DNA of 64,000 nt from Pseudomonas fluorescens. GTDB lineage: Bacteria; Pseudomonadota; Gammaproteobacteria; Pseudomonadales; Pseudomonadaceae. The notes beneath the pieces are model-generated. The model searched no databases. It saw only the letters and a program-made list of their open reading frames with translations, and was not told the origin of the DNA. Below are positions 35,252-43,928 of this stretch, piece by piece (position 1 is the stretch's first letter; each line of letters opens with the position of its first letter). The stretch is from contig NZ_CABVHJ010000017.1 of the NCBI RefSeq assembly GCF_902497745.1, forward strand, positions 64,501 through 128,500, in the 5' to 3' direction. The position numbers and the translations under genes are program-made.

Positions 35252-36925
35252 TCAATCTTCGCGATAGCGACGCAGTTTCAGCTGCTTACCGGCAACGCGA
35301 GTGTCCTTCAGTTTGGTCAGGAGTTTGTCCAGACCATCTTCCGGCAGCTCGACGAGGCTGAAGCTGTCACGCACCTGGATGCGACCGATCGCTTCACGGG
35401 CCAGACCGCCTTCGTTGAGGATGGCGCCCAGCAGGTTCTTCGCAGCGATACCATCACGCGCACCCAGCGCGGTACGGCAACGAGCACGGCCTTCGCCCAA
35501 AGGCATTGGCGCGCGACGCTCGCGGTCACCACGATCAGGACGATCACCGGTGCGCTCAGGACGGTCGCCACGCGGTGCGTTGTTCGGCACCAGTGGACGT
35601 TCCTTCTCGATCGCAGCCAGGTTCAGCGCTTGACCGTTGGTGGCTTTGCGCAGCAGCGCAGCAGCCAGAGCACGCGGGGTGCAGCCGATGTCTGCAGTCA
35701 GACGATCGAGCAGCTCACCGTGAGTCGATTCGGCGTCAGCGACCAGCGGCGACAGGCTGTTGGTCAGTTTCTTGATGCGCGCATCGAGAACGGCTTGAGC
35801 GTCCGGCAGGCGTACTTCGGCAACTTTCTGACCGGTTACGCGCTCGATCACTTGCAGCATGCGGCGCTCACGTGGAGTCACCAGCAGCAGTGCACGACCT
35901 TCGCGACCGGCACGGCCGGTACGGCCGATACGGTGAACGTAGGACTCTGGGTCGTACGGCATGTCAACGTTGAACACGTGAGTGATGCGCGGAACGTCCA
36001 GACCACGAGCAGCTACGTCGGTCGCGACAACGATGTCCAGACGGCCATCTTTCAGCGAGTCGATGACGCGCTCACGCTGGTTCTGGGCGATGTCACCGTT
36101 CAGCGCCGCGGCTTTGTAGCCTTTGGCGTCGAGGGCGCTGGCCAGATCCAGGGTCGCTTGCTTGGTGCGCACGAACATGATCAGGGCGTCGAAATCTTCC
36201 ACTTCCAGCAAGCTGAGAACGGCCGAAGTCTTCTGGTCAGCGTGAACCAACAGGTGAGCCTGTTCGATCGCGGTAACGGTCTGGGTCTTGGTCTGGATCT
36301 TCACGTGTTGTGGATCGCGCAGATGGCGTTCGGCAATGGCGCGGATCGACTGCGGCAGGGTAGCCGAGAACAAAACGGTCTGACGGGTCGCTGGCAGAGC
36401 CTTGAAGATGACTTCCAGGTCATCCATGAAGCCCAGTTTCAACATTTCGTCAGCTTCGTCGAGAACCAGGTGGTTCACGGTCGACAGGACTTTTTCGTCG
36501 CGACGCAGGTGGTCGCACAGACGACCCGGGGTGGCGACAACGATCTGTGCGCCATTACGGATTGCTTTCAGTTGTGGGCCCATCGGCGCGCCGCCGTAAA
36601 CGGCCACAACAGTAACGCCCGGCATTTGCTTGGCGTAGGTTTCAAAAGCGGTTGCTACTTGCAGCGCCAACTCACGAGTTGGCGCCAGGATCAGGGCTTG
36701 CGGTTCGCGCTTGGCAGGATCGATGCGGTGCAGGATAGGCAGTGCGAACGCGGCGGTTTTACCGGTACCGGTTTGCGCCTGGCCAATCATGTCCTGGCCG
36801 GCCATGATGATCGGGATCGATTGCTGCTGAATCGCCGAAGGCTCTTCGTAGCCGGTCGCTGCGACGGCTGCAAGAATATTCGGGTTAAGATTAAAAGCGG
36901 CGAATCCGCCGGTTTCCTGGGTCAT
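35252..36925 (-). CDS. deaD: DEAD-box ATP-dependent RNA helicase DeaD/CsdA-like
   Basis: The 557-residue helicase is probably involved in ribosome assembly and mRNA turnover, especially in the cold. Motifs in order: Q motif (GYEEPSAIQQQSIP), AQTGTGKTAAF, PTRELALQ, LVLDEADEML, FSATLP, ATDVAARGLDVP and HRIGRTGRAGREG. The C-terminus carries a basic linker and a DbpA RNA-binding domain (GGLAREAIGRIQVRDSFSLVEL). The ATG at 36925 has AGAGG upstream and gives MTQETGGF. A ~300 nt leader upstream suggests post-transcriptional control. Confidence 0.95.
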   Translation of the reverse strand: MTQETGGFAAFNLNPNILAAVAATGYEEPSAIQQQSIPIIMAGQDMIGQAQTGTGKTAAFALPILHRIDPAKREPQALILAPTRELALQVATAFETYAKQMPGVTVVAVYGGAPMGPQLKAIRNGAQIVVATPGRLCDHLRRDEKVLSTVNHLVLDEADEMLKLGFMDDLEVIFKALPATRQTVLFSATLPQSIRAIAERHLRDPQHVKIQTKTQTVTAIEQAHLLVHADQKTSAVLSLLEVEDFDALIMFVRTKQATLDLASALDAKGYKAAALNGDIAQNQRERVIDSLKDGRLDIVVATDVAARGLDVPRITHVFNVDMPYDPESYVHRIGRTGRAGREGRALLLVTPRERRMLQVIERVTGQKVAEVRLPDAQAVLDARIKKLTNSLSPLVADAESTHGELLDRLTADIGCTPRALAAALLRKATNGQALNLAAIEKERPLVPNNAPRGDRPERTGDRPDRGDRERRAPMPLGEGRARCRTALGARDGIAAKNLLGAILNEGGLAREAIGRIQVRDSFSLVELPEDGLDKLLTKLKDTRVAGKQLKLRRYRED

Positions 36926-37347
36926 GGGTCTGCCTCTAAGTGCATCCGCAAAGACCCATGCTCCAAAGCTGCGCATGCCGTGTTGAGACTCAAGAGTCGC
37001 CCTGGCAGCTTTGTCGGCGGGGATTTGCGAAAACGAATGAATGAAAAAAAGAATCGTCCGGGAAGAGCCCGCAATGCGGACGTGCAGCCGAAGCTGACTT
37101 CGGGAAATGCGCTACCTAAACGCGGCCCGGTTAAAGGCCGGCGCGCACTATACCGGATTTTGCCCAAAAAGGGAGCTTTTTTTATCGTCAAAATACCTGT
37201 GTCACCGCTGTGTAACGGGGTTTTGCGGATAATCGCGCCAAGGTCTATTTTTCATAGGCCCGGCCCTGCGGGCGAAGACGCTTAAACGATTCATCGATGT
37301 GCGGCATACCGTCGCTGCACCCGCCCTCCCCGCTCGAGGATTTCGCC
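36926..37347. other. Divergent region with a long deaD leader
   Basis: The 422 bp between deaD and the crotonase gene contain no convincing gene. A 37223-37251 promoter faces the crotonase gene. The deaD side is an unusually long potential 5' leader, as is common for cold-induced helicases. An open frame on the minus strand at 36922-37191 overlaps the deaD start and looks accidental. Confidence 0.45.
37223..37251 (+). promoter_or_regulatory. Possible promoter for the enoyl-CoA hydratase gene
   Basis: TTGCGG (37223-37228) and TATTTT (37246-37251) are separated by 17 bp, about 95 bp before the ATG. The -10 is a fair match only. Confidence 0.35.
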
Positions 37348-38139
37348 ATGAATCAGCCCTGCCCCGGCCGCGTCAGCCGTGAACGCCGTGGTCACGTCCA
37401 TCTGATTGGCCTCGATCGAGCGGCCAAGCGCAATGCTTTCGATCTCGACCTGCTCAATGAACTCAGCCTGGCCTATGGCGAGTTCGAGGCCGACAGCGAG
37501 GCACGGGTCGCGGTGGTGTTCGGCCATGGCGAGCACTTTACCGCCGGTCTGGATCTGGTGAATGCCAGCGGCGCAATCGCCGAAGGTTGGCAGGTTCCGA
37601 CCGGTGGTTGCGATCCATGGGGTGTTTTCGTCGGGCCACGGGTGAGCAAACCGGTGATTGTCGCCGCGCAGGGTTACTGCCTGACCATTGGCATCGAGCT
37701 GATGCTGGCGGCGGATATCAATCTCTGTGCGAGCAATACCCGCTTCGCGCAGATGGAAGTACAGCGTGGGATCTTTCCTTTTGGTGGCGCGACTTTGCGA
37801 TTTCAGCAGATTGCCGGCTGGGGTAATGCGATGCGCTGGTTGCTGACCGGTGATGAATTTGATGCGCACGAGGCGTTGCACCTGGGGTTGGTGCAGGAAG
37901 TCATGGCCAGCGAAGACCTCTTGCCGCGAGCGATTGCGCTGGCCGAACGGATTGCGCAACAAGCCCCGCTGGGGGTGCAGGCGACGTTGATGTCGGCGCG
38001 GCAGGCAAGGTATGAGGGTGAAACGGCGGCGGCGCAGGGTTTGCCGGCGCTGGTGAAGAAGTTGCTGGCCAGTGAAGATGCCAAGGAAGGGGTGCGCTCG
38101 TTGGTGGAGCGGCGACCCGGGATCTTCAAAGGGATCTGA
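37348..38139 (+). CDS. Crotonase / enoyl-CoA hydratase-isomerase family protein
   Basis: The 263-residue protein starts at the ATG at 37348, with GAGGA upstream. The crotonase oxyanion holes are formed by GEHFTAGLDL and the region near QGYCLTIGIELMLAADI. RGIFPFGGATLRF occupies the position of the catalytic glutamate region but has no obvious GE pair, so hydratase activity is uncertain. It stands between deaD and a spermidine-synthase-like gene, the same order I recall from P. aeruginosa PA2840-PA2843. The substrate is unknown. Confidence 0.88.
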   Translation: MNQPCPGRVSRERRGHVHLIGLDRAAKRNAFDLDLLNELSLAYGEFEADSEARVAVVFGHGEHFTAGLDLVNASGAIAEGWQVPTGGCDPWGVFVGPRVSKPVIVAAQGYCLTIGIELMLAADINLCASNTRFAQMEVQRGIFPFGGATLRFQQIAGWGNAMRWLLTGDEFDAHEALHLGLVQEVMASEDLLPRAIALAERIAQQAPLGVQATLMSARQARYEGETAAAQGLPALVKKLLASEDAKEGVRSLVERRPGIFKGI

Positions 38140-38157
38140 AATTTTCGCAGGCTATCA

Positions 38158-38235
38158 GGCCCTCTTCGCAAGCAGGCTCGCTCCCACAGGGAAAATGCAT
38201 TCCAATGTGGGAGCGAGCTTGCTCGCGAAGGGGCC
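38158..38235. repeat. REP pair, copy 3
   Basis: GGCCCTCTTCGCAAGCAGGC... and ...GTGGGAGCGAGCTTGCTCGCGAAGGGGCC are inverted around a short spacer, in the gap between the convergent crotonase and spermidine-synthase-like genes. The left unit carries a GCAAGC variant. Confidence 0.88.
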
Positions 38236-38247
38236 ATCACAGATGCC

Positions 38248-39003
38248 TCAGGTGGCCGGGCGAATACTGTTGATCAACGACTGCAACGAATACCCCAACC
38301 TCGGCGCCAACGCCTCGGCCCGGGCGGTCAGCGCCTGCATGTCCAGCGCCTGATCGAGATCCGCCGGCACAATCAGAATCACATTGCCCTCCTTCACCGG
38401 CAGCTCCCAGTAGTGCCGGTGATAGAGCCCGCGCAACAACGCCGCGCCCAACGGCTTGCCATCATCGGTGGCCCACTGGTTGATCACCAGCCAGCCGCCC
38501 GGATTCAGCCGTTTCTGGCAGTCACCGAGAAAACTCCAGGCCAGATGGCCGACACCCGGCCCGACATCGGTGTACAGGTCGACAAAAATCAGGTCAGCCG
38601 GCTCGGCAGTCGGCAGCAGTTCGAGGGCGTCGCCGACGCGAATGTACAGGCGTGGATCATCATCCAGCCCAAGGTATTCGATGGCCAGACGCGGCACATC
38701 CGGGCGCAGTTCAATGGCTTCGACATCTTCGAGCGGCAGAAACTTGAGGCAGGCCTGCGTCAGCGTACCGGCACCGAGCCCCAGAAACAGCGCACTCTCC
38801 GGCTGCTCATGGCACAACGCACCGATCAGCATCGCGCGGGTGTAATCGTATTCGAGCCAGCTCGGGTCTGCGGTGAACACGCAGCTCTGCTCGATCGCAT
38901 CGCCGAATTCGAGAAAGCGGTAATCGGCCACTTCCAGCACGCGAATCACGCCGAACTCATCCTGTACTTCGGCGAGCAGATGCTCGACGCGCTCCTCAGT
39001 CAT
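38248..39003 (-). CDS. Spermidine-synthase-like methyltransferase-fold protein
   Basis: The 251-residue protein has the polyamine-synthase/SAM-binding fold: YDYTRAMLIGAL, LFLGLGAGTLTQACLKFLP (nucleotide loop), VEAIELRPDV, and LIFVDLYTDVG. It lacks the classic aminopropyl-acceptor motifs, so true spermidine synthesis is doubtful. AGGAG lies 6 nt before the ATG. It faces the class II DAHP synthase gene divergently. Confidence 0.85.
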   Translation of the reverse strand: MTEERVEHLLAEVQDEFGVIRVLEVADYRFLEFGDAIEQSCVFTADPSWLEYDYTRAMLIGALCHEQPESALFLGLGAGTLTQACLKFLPLEDVEAIELRPDVPRLAIEYLGLDDDPRLYIRVGDALELLPTAEPADLIFVDLYTDVGPGVGHLAWSFLGDCQKRLNPGGWLVINQWATDDGKPLGAALLRGLYHRHYWELPVKEGNVILIVPADLDQALDMQALTARAEALAPRLGYSLQSLINSIRPAT

Positions 39004-39155
39004 TTCGTCTCCTGATGGTCACCGGGCGCGGTGACGCGATGGCACCGCTGTGGCGCCGTGGCAAAGCGGCGATTGTCGGTGATGGGGCGGGAGCAGGTCA
39101 CGTACTAATTGCTGCTAACATGGCCTTCCGTGCGTAGAACCAATTAGAGACCGTG

Positions 39156-40502
39156 ATGAGCCAACCGTGGAGCCCTGACAGCTGGCGCGCCCTGCCGATC
39201 CAGCAACAACCCCAATATCCTGACGCTGCGCATCTGCGCCAGGTCGAGCAGACGCTGGCCAGCTATCCGCCGCTGGTGTTTGCCGGCGAAGCGCGCGAAC
39301 TGCGCCGGCAGTTTGCCGAAGTCACTCAGGGCCGCGCATTCCTGCTGCAGGGCGGCGATTGTGCGGAAAGCTTTGCCGAATTCTCTGCGGCAAAAATTCG
39401 CGACACTTTTAAAGTGTTGCTGCAAATGGCGATCGTCATGACCTTTGCCGCCGGTTGCCCGGTGGTCAAGGTCGGGCGCATGGCTGGCCAGTTCGCCAAA
39501 CCGCGCTCGGCCAACGACGAGACCATCAATGGTGTGACCCTGCCGGCCTACCGTGGCGACATCGTCAACGGCATCGGTTTCGACGAGAAAAGCCGCGTGC
39601 CGGATCCGGAGCGTCTGCTGCAGTCCTATCACCAGTCCACCGCCACGCTGAATCTGCTGCGCGCGTTTGCCCAAGGCGGTTTTGCCGACCTGCATCAGGT
39701 GCACAAGTGGAACCTCGATTTCATCGCCAACTCTGCGCTGGCGGAGAAGTACAGCCACCTCGCCGACCGCATTGATGAAACCCTGGCATTCATGCGCGCC
39801 TGCGGCATGGACAGCTCGCCACAACTGCGCGAAACCAGCTTCTTCACCGCCCACGAAGCGCTGCTGCTGAACTACGAAGAAGCCTTCGTACGTCGCGACA
39901 GCCTGACCAACGATTACTACGATTGCTCGGCGCACATGCTGTGGATCGGCGACCGCACCCGTCAGCTCGACGGCGCGCATGTTGAGTTCCTGCGTGGGGT
40001 GAACAACCCGATCGGCGTCAAGGTCGGCCCGAGCATGAACCCCGACGACCTGATCCGCCTGATCGACGTGCTCAACCCGGACAACGATCCGGGGCGCCTC
40101 AACCTGATTGCGCGGATGGGTGCGAACAAGGTCGGCGATCACCTGCCGGCGCTGATCCGCGCGGTGCAGCGTGAAGGCAAGCAAGTGCTGTGGAGTTCCG
40201 ACCCGATGCACGGCAACACCATCAAGGCCAGCAGCGGCTACAAGACCCGTGACTTCGCGCAGATCCTCGGTGAAGTTAAACAGTTCTTCCAGGTGCACGA
40301 AGCCGAAGGCAGTTATGCCGGCGGCATTCACATCGAGATGACCGGGCAGAATGTCACCGAGTGCATTGGTGGCGCGCGGCCGATTACTGAAGATGGCTTG
40401 TCGGATCGCTATCACACCCATTGTGATCCGCGGATGAATGCTGATCAGTCGCTGGAATTGGCGTTCCTCATAGCCGAAACGCTGAAACAAGTCCGCCGCT
40501 AG
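39156..40502 (+). CDS. 3-deoxy-7-phosphoheptulonate synthase, class II
   Basis: A plant-type DAHP synthase of 448 residues catalyses the first step of the shikimate pathway. Signatures are QGGDCAESF, KVGRMAGQFAKPRS, VWSSDPMHGNT-like LWSSDPMHGNTI, and IHIEMTGQNVTECIGG, with metal ligands in the last block. The ATG at 39156 is preceded by an in-frame GTG. It is unrelated in sequence to the class I enzyme at 54722-55798. No phenazine genes surround it, so it is a housekeeping copy. Confidence 0.95.
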   Translation: MSQPWSPDSWRALPIQQQPQYPDAAHLRQVEQTLASYPPLVFAGEARELRRQFAEVTQGRAFLLQGGDCAESFAEFSAAKIRDTFKVLLQMAIVMTFAAGCPVVKVGRMAGQFAKPRSANDETINGVTLPAYRGDIVNGIGFDEKSRVPDPERLLQSYHQSTATLNLLRAFAQGGFADLHQVHKWNLDFIANSALAEKYSHLADRIDETLAFMRACGMDSSPQLRETSFFTAHEALLLNYEEAFVRRDSLTNDYYDCSAHMLWIGDRTRQLDGAHVEFLRGVNNPIGVKVGPSMNPDDLIRLIDVLNPDNDPGRLNLIARMGANKVGDHLPALIRAVQREGKQVLWSSDPMHGNTIKASSGYKTRDFAQILGEVKQFFQVHEAEGSYAGGIHIEMTGQNVTECIGGARPITEDGLSDRYHTHCDPRMNADQSLELAFLIAETLKQVRR

Positions 40503-40509
40503 ACCGAGT

Positions 40510-40595
40510 CGCCACCTTCGCGAGCAAGCTCGCTCCCACACCGGATTTGTGTCGTATACAAACCCCATGTGGGAGCGAGCCTGCTCGCGAAGGCG
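40510..40595. repeat. REP pair, copy 4
   Basis: Inverted units CGCCACCTTCGCGAGCAAGC and GCCTGCTCGCGAAGGCG flank a ~30 bp spacer between two convergent genes. Confidence 0.9.
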
Positions 40596-40600
40596 TCCGT

Positions 40601-41827
40601 TCAGACGCCCTCAATTTTCGCCAATGCCACCCGCAACCGCGCCGCACTCTCACGCTGACAATTGAGCTGCACCCGCGCAAGCCCCAACCAGTCCGCCATC
40701 TGCCGCAGATTAGCAGCCAGCGCCAACATCCCTTCCTCATCCAGCCCCGGCTCTTCCTCGTGCACCGCATGCACCGCCAACTGCCCCGCCGCCCGTTCGG
40801 CACGCAGATCAACCCGCGCGGCAATCCGCTCGTTGTGCAAGAACGGCAGCACGTAATAGCCGAAAACCCGCTTGTCCTGCGGTGTGTAAATTTCCAGCCG
40901 ATAACGGAAATCGAACAAGCGCTCGGTGCGACTACGCTCCCAGATCAAAGAATCAAACGGCGACAACAACGCACTGGCCACCACCTTGCGCGGGACTTTC
41001 GGCTCCGGCAGGCAATAAGCGATCTGGCGCCAACCAGCGACTTCGCACATTTGCAATTGCCCCGCCTCGACCAGCTCAGCCAGTCGCGGCCGTGCATCCG
41101 CCGGATTCAGACGGAAGTAATCTCGCAGGTCTTTTTCTGTACCGACGCCCAACGCCTGCGCCGCATGCAACAGCAAGCCACGCTGCGCCTCGGCTTCATC
41201 AGGCAACGCTTGCTGCAAAATAGAAGACGGGATGACCCGCTCCGGCAAATCATACAAGCGCTCAAATCCACGCCGCCCCGCTACCGTCACTTCGCCCGCC
41301 GCAAACAACCATTCCAGTGCATGCTTTTCCGCGCTCCAGTCCCACCATGGCCCGGCCTTGTCTTCGCGAGTCGACAAGCTGCCGGCACCCAACGCGCCTT
41401 GCTCTTCGACCGAGTTCAACACCCGGCGAACAACGTCCTGCTGCTCACGACCGAACTTCGCCAGTTGCTGATAGATATCCTCGCCGCGCCTGGCTCGCTG
41501 CATCCGCCACGCCATCAGCGGATACATCGACAGCGGCAGCAACGACGCTTCATGGCCCCAATATTCGAACAACGTGCGGCGTCGCCCCGAACTCCAGGCA
41601 GCCTGGTCGAGCAAATCAGAAGAATAGGAACCCAGACGGGAAAACAGCGGCAAGTAGTGCGAACGCACCACGGCGTTGACGGAGTCGATTTGCAGCAATC
41701 CCAGCCGTTCGATCAGCCGGTTGAGGTGTGGCGCCTTGACAGTCGGCGGCTGGCGCCCGTTGAAGCCTTGGGCTGCCAGCGCCAGTCGTCGCGCCTGTTT
41801 GAGGGAAAAGGATACTGTTGCGGGCAT
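40601..41827 (-). CDS. YcaQ-like DNA glycosylase (HTH_42 winged-helix family)
   Basis: The 408-residue protein belongs to the crosslink-repair glycosylase family. Features seen: LKQARRLALAAQGF at the N-terminus, IERLGLLQIDSVNAVVRSHYLPLFSRLG (the family core QIDS/VxRxH), LFEYWGHEASLLP, and a long winged-helix middle part. YcaQ unhooks interstrand crosslinks and its tip motif is Q-x-D; QID here fits. The ATG at 41827 is 6 nt after AAGGAG. Earlier in-frame starts were rejected on that basis. Confidence 0.88.
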   Translation of the reverse strand: MPATVSFSLKQARRLALAAQGFNGRQPPTVKAPHLNRLIERLGLLQIDSVNAVVRSHYLPLFSRLGSYSSDLLDQAAWSSGRRRTLFEYWGHEASLLPLSMYPLMAWRMQRARRGEDIYQQLAKFGREQQDVVRRVLNSVEEQGALGAGSLSTREDKAGPWWDWSAEKHALEWLFAAGEVTVAGRRGFERLYDLPERVIPSSILQQALPDEAEAQRGLLLHAAQALGVGTEKDLRDYFRLNPADARPRLAELVEAGQLQMCEVAGWRQIAYCLPEPKVPRKVVASALLSPFDSLIWERSRTERLFDFRYRLEIYTPQDKRVFGYYVLPFLHNERIAARVDLRAERAAGQLAVHAVHEEEPGLDEEGMLALAANLRQMADWLGLARVQLNCQRESAARLRVALAKIEGV

Positions 41828-41906
41828 GAGCATCTCCTTGTCTGCTCGCAACCTACCTCACTGGAAGTTGGTTTGTGTAGCGCTCTGCTCATCATTTATG
41901 CAGGGG

Positions 41907-42128
41907 TCATTTATGCATCGGGTCATCCCAGAACGGCCGCACGGCTTCGTGTTCAACGTCAGCACGACTGACGCCGATGTCCTTCAACGCTTCGTCGCTC
42001 AGACTGGCGAGCAATTCGCGTTCACGGTGCAGTTCGTACCAGCGGCTAAACTTGTGCAGCAGGTCGGAAACGATATGGCCGTGGCCGGAAAATTTTGATT
42101 CGTCTACATACTCTCTTTGACCTTTCAT
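41907..42128 (-). CDS. DUF1127 (YjiS-like) small protein
   Basis: The 73-residue protein has the DUF1127 signature: LHKFSRWYELHRERELLASLSDEALKDIGVSRADVE. These small arginine-rich proteins can bind RNA and tune phosphate or nitrogen metabolism in alphaproteobacteria; the role here is unknown. It is divergent from the LysR gene 69 bp away, so the spacer may hold a site for that regulator. Confidence 0.9.
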   Translation of the reverse strand: MKGQREYVDESKFSGHGHIVSDLLHKFSRWYELHRERELLASLSDEALKDIGVSRADVEHEAVRPFWDDPMHK

Positions 42129-42197
42129 CGTGTTGCCTCCTTTGTGGATGGCTCAAGTCTCGCGCCGGCGCTAAGATCAATCCAACGAATGTTTCTG

Positions 42198-43079
42198 ATG
42201 GCATGCATCACGGAGATTCATCAATTGTCGGCCTACCCCAGTATCGATACCGATGTACTGCGCACCTTTGTCGCCATCGCTGATCAGGGCGGTTTCACCC
42301 GTGCCGGCGAAATGGTCAACCGCACGCAATCGGCGGTGAGCATGCAGATGAAGCGTCTGGAAGAGGACGTGTTGCAGCGGCAGTTGTTCGAGCGCGACGG
42401 ACGCCAAGTGCGCCTGACCGCCGAGGGCCAGGTGTTGCTCGGTTACGCGCGGCGCATCCTCAAGTTGCACAGCGAAGTGTTCAACACTTTGCGCGAGCCG
42501 CACATGGTCGGCACGGTGCGCATCGGTACGCCGGACGATTATGTGATGCGTTTTCTGCCGGGGATTCTGTCGCGGTTTGCGCAGTTCTATCCGCTGATCC
42601 AGATCGAAGTGCATTGCGAGTCGACCAAACAACTGCTGCAGCGTACCGATCTGGACTTGTCGATTGTCACCCGCGAACCGGGCAACGAGATCGGCCAACT
42701 ACTGCGCAAGGAGCGTTTTGTCTGGGCCGAAGCGCAGAATTTCAGTGCCCACGAACAAACGCCGCTGCCGCTGGCGATGTTCAACAGTGATTGTTTCTGC
42801 CGCTTGTGGGCGTGCAATGCGCTGGATGCGATGGGCCGCGACTACCGCATCGCGTACAACAGCACCAGCCTCTCGGCGTTGATGGCCGTGGTCAGCGCGG
42901 GTCTGGCGATCACCGCGCAACTGGAAAGCCTGATCACCCCGGACATGCGAATTCTCGGCGCCGCCGAAGATCTGCCGCTGTTGCCCGAAGCCAGCATCAT
43001 GCTGATCCGCAATCTGAACAATCCGTCGCCGATCACCGAGTGCCTGGCCGAGCACATCGTCGAAGGCTTCAAACTTTAA
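42198..43079 (+). CDS. LysR-family transcriptional regulator
   Basis: About 293 residues from the ATG at 42198. The HTH runs VLRTFVAIADQGGFTRAGEMVNRTQSAVSMQMKRLEEDV, followed by a periplasmic-binding-type effector domain starting at TVRIGTPDDY. A TTG at 42225 preceded by CGGAG is a competing start and would give a protein starting at residue 10. It overlaps the convergent TauE-like gene by 11 bp; that and the divergent DUF1127 gene are the obvious candidate targets. The effector is unknown. Confidence 0.9.
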   Translation: MACITEIHQLSAYPSIDTDVLRTFVAIADQGGFTRAGEMVNRTQSAVSMQMKRLEEDVLQRQLFERDGRQVRLTAEGQVLLGYARRILKLHSEVFNTLREPHMVGTVRIGTPDDYVMRFLPGILSRFAQFYPLIQIEVHCESTKQLLQRTDLDLSIVTREPGNEIGQLLRKERFVWAEAQNFSAHEQTPLPLAMFNSDCFCRLWACNALDAMGRDYRIAYNSTSLSALMAVVSAGLAITAQLESLITPDMRILGAAEDLPLLPEASIMLIRNLNNPSPITECLAEHIVEGFKL

Positions 43080-43818
43080 ACGCGAGCATCACCGCACACA
43101 GCACCAGGAAACCGCAGAACAGCCCGCGCAGGAGTTTTTCCGGCATGGCGTGGGCGACTTTCACCCCCCAACTGATGCTCGCCAGACCGCCGATGGCCAG
43201 CGGCAGGCCGATCATCCAGTCCACTTCCTGGTGCACCGCGTAGGTCACCAAGGTCACGCCGGTGCTCGGCAAGGCCAGCGCCAGCGACAAGCCCTGAGCG
43301 ACCACTTGCGTGGTGCCGAACAGGCTGGTCAGCACCGGCGTCGCGACCACCGCACCGCCGACACCGAACAAACCGCCCATAGTCCCGGACGCCGCGCCAA
43401 GCACGCCGAGCCATGGCCAGGAATAACGCATTTCGGAAGTCGCAGCGGGTGGTTTGCCGAACATCTTCAGCAGGTTGTACGCGGAGAGCACCACAAGAAA
43501 TGCCACAAAGCCGATGCGCATGGTTTGCGCATCGATACCCACCGCCCAGATCGAACCGATCCAGGCAAAGCAGAAACCCATCACCGCCAAGGGCAGCGCA
43601 TGCCGCAGTTCGATGCGATTGCGCTGGTGATAACGCCACAGTGCCAGCATCACGTTCGGCACCACCATGACCAGCGCTGTGCCTTGGGCGATTTGTTGAT
43701 CAAGGCCAAACCACACGCCAAGCAACGGAATGGCGATCAAACCGCCGCCGATGCCGAAAATGCCGCCAAGTGTGCCAAGGGCGGCGCCGAACAACAGGTA
43801 CAACAAAAACTCCATCAC
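43069..43818 (-). CDS. TauE/SafE-family membrane exporter
   Basis: A membrane protein of 249 residues has about eight helices and the family's two glycine-rich repeats (GGIFGIGGGLIAIPLLG and GGLFGVGGAVVATPVLT). It likely exports sulfite or small organic anions. The start gives MMEFLLYLLFGAALGTLGG. The stop overlaps that of the LysR gene by 11 bp. Confidence 0.92.
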   Translation of the reverse strand: MMEFLLYLLFGAALGTLGGIFGIGGGLIAIPLLGVWFGLDQQIAQGTALVMVVPNVMLALWRYHQRNRIELRHALPLAVMGFCFAWIGSIWAVGIDAQTMRIGFVAFLVVLSAYNLLKMFGKPPAATSEMRYSWPWLGVLGAASGTMGGLFGVGGAVVATPVLTSLFGTTQVVAQGLSLALALPSTGVTLVTYAVHQEVDWMIGLPLAIGGLASISWGVKVAHAMPEKLLRGLFCGFLVLCAVMLAFKV

Positions 43819-43928
43819 AGCCGAATTCCTCTCACGTCAGGCGATTCATCCTACGCAGTCGCGGCTGGCGGGGAAACGCACAGCAACGCACAATGGCTAT
43901 GCCGATTTCGCACAAGCGTTGAACCGAT

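Noticed and set aside
35630..37285. Open plus-strand frame of 551 codons
   Set aside because: It lies almost entirely antisense to the well-supported deaD gene. High GC3 makes such shadow frames common; its translation has no recognisable domain.
39144..40568. Open minus-strand frame of 474 codons
   Set aside because: Antisense to class II DAHP synthase, which has complete family motifs.
40547..41971. Open plus-strand frame of 474 codons
   Set aside because: Antisense to the YcaQ-like gene; low-complexity translation without motif.
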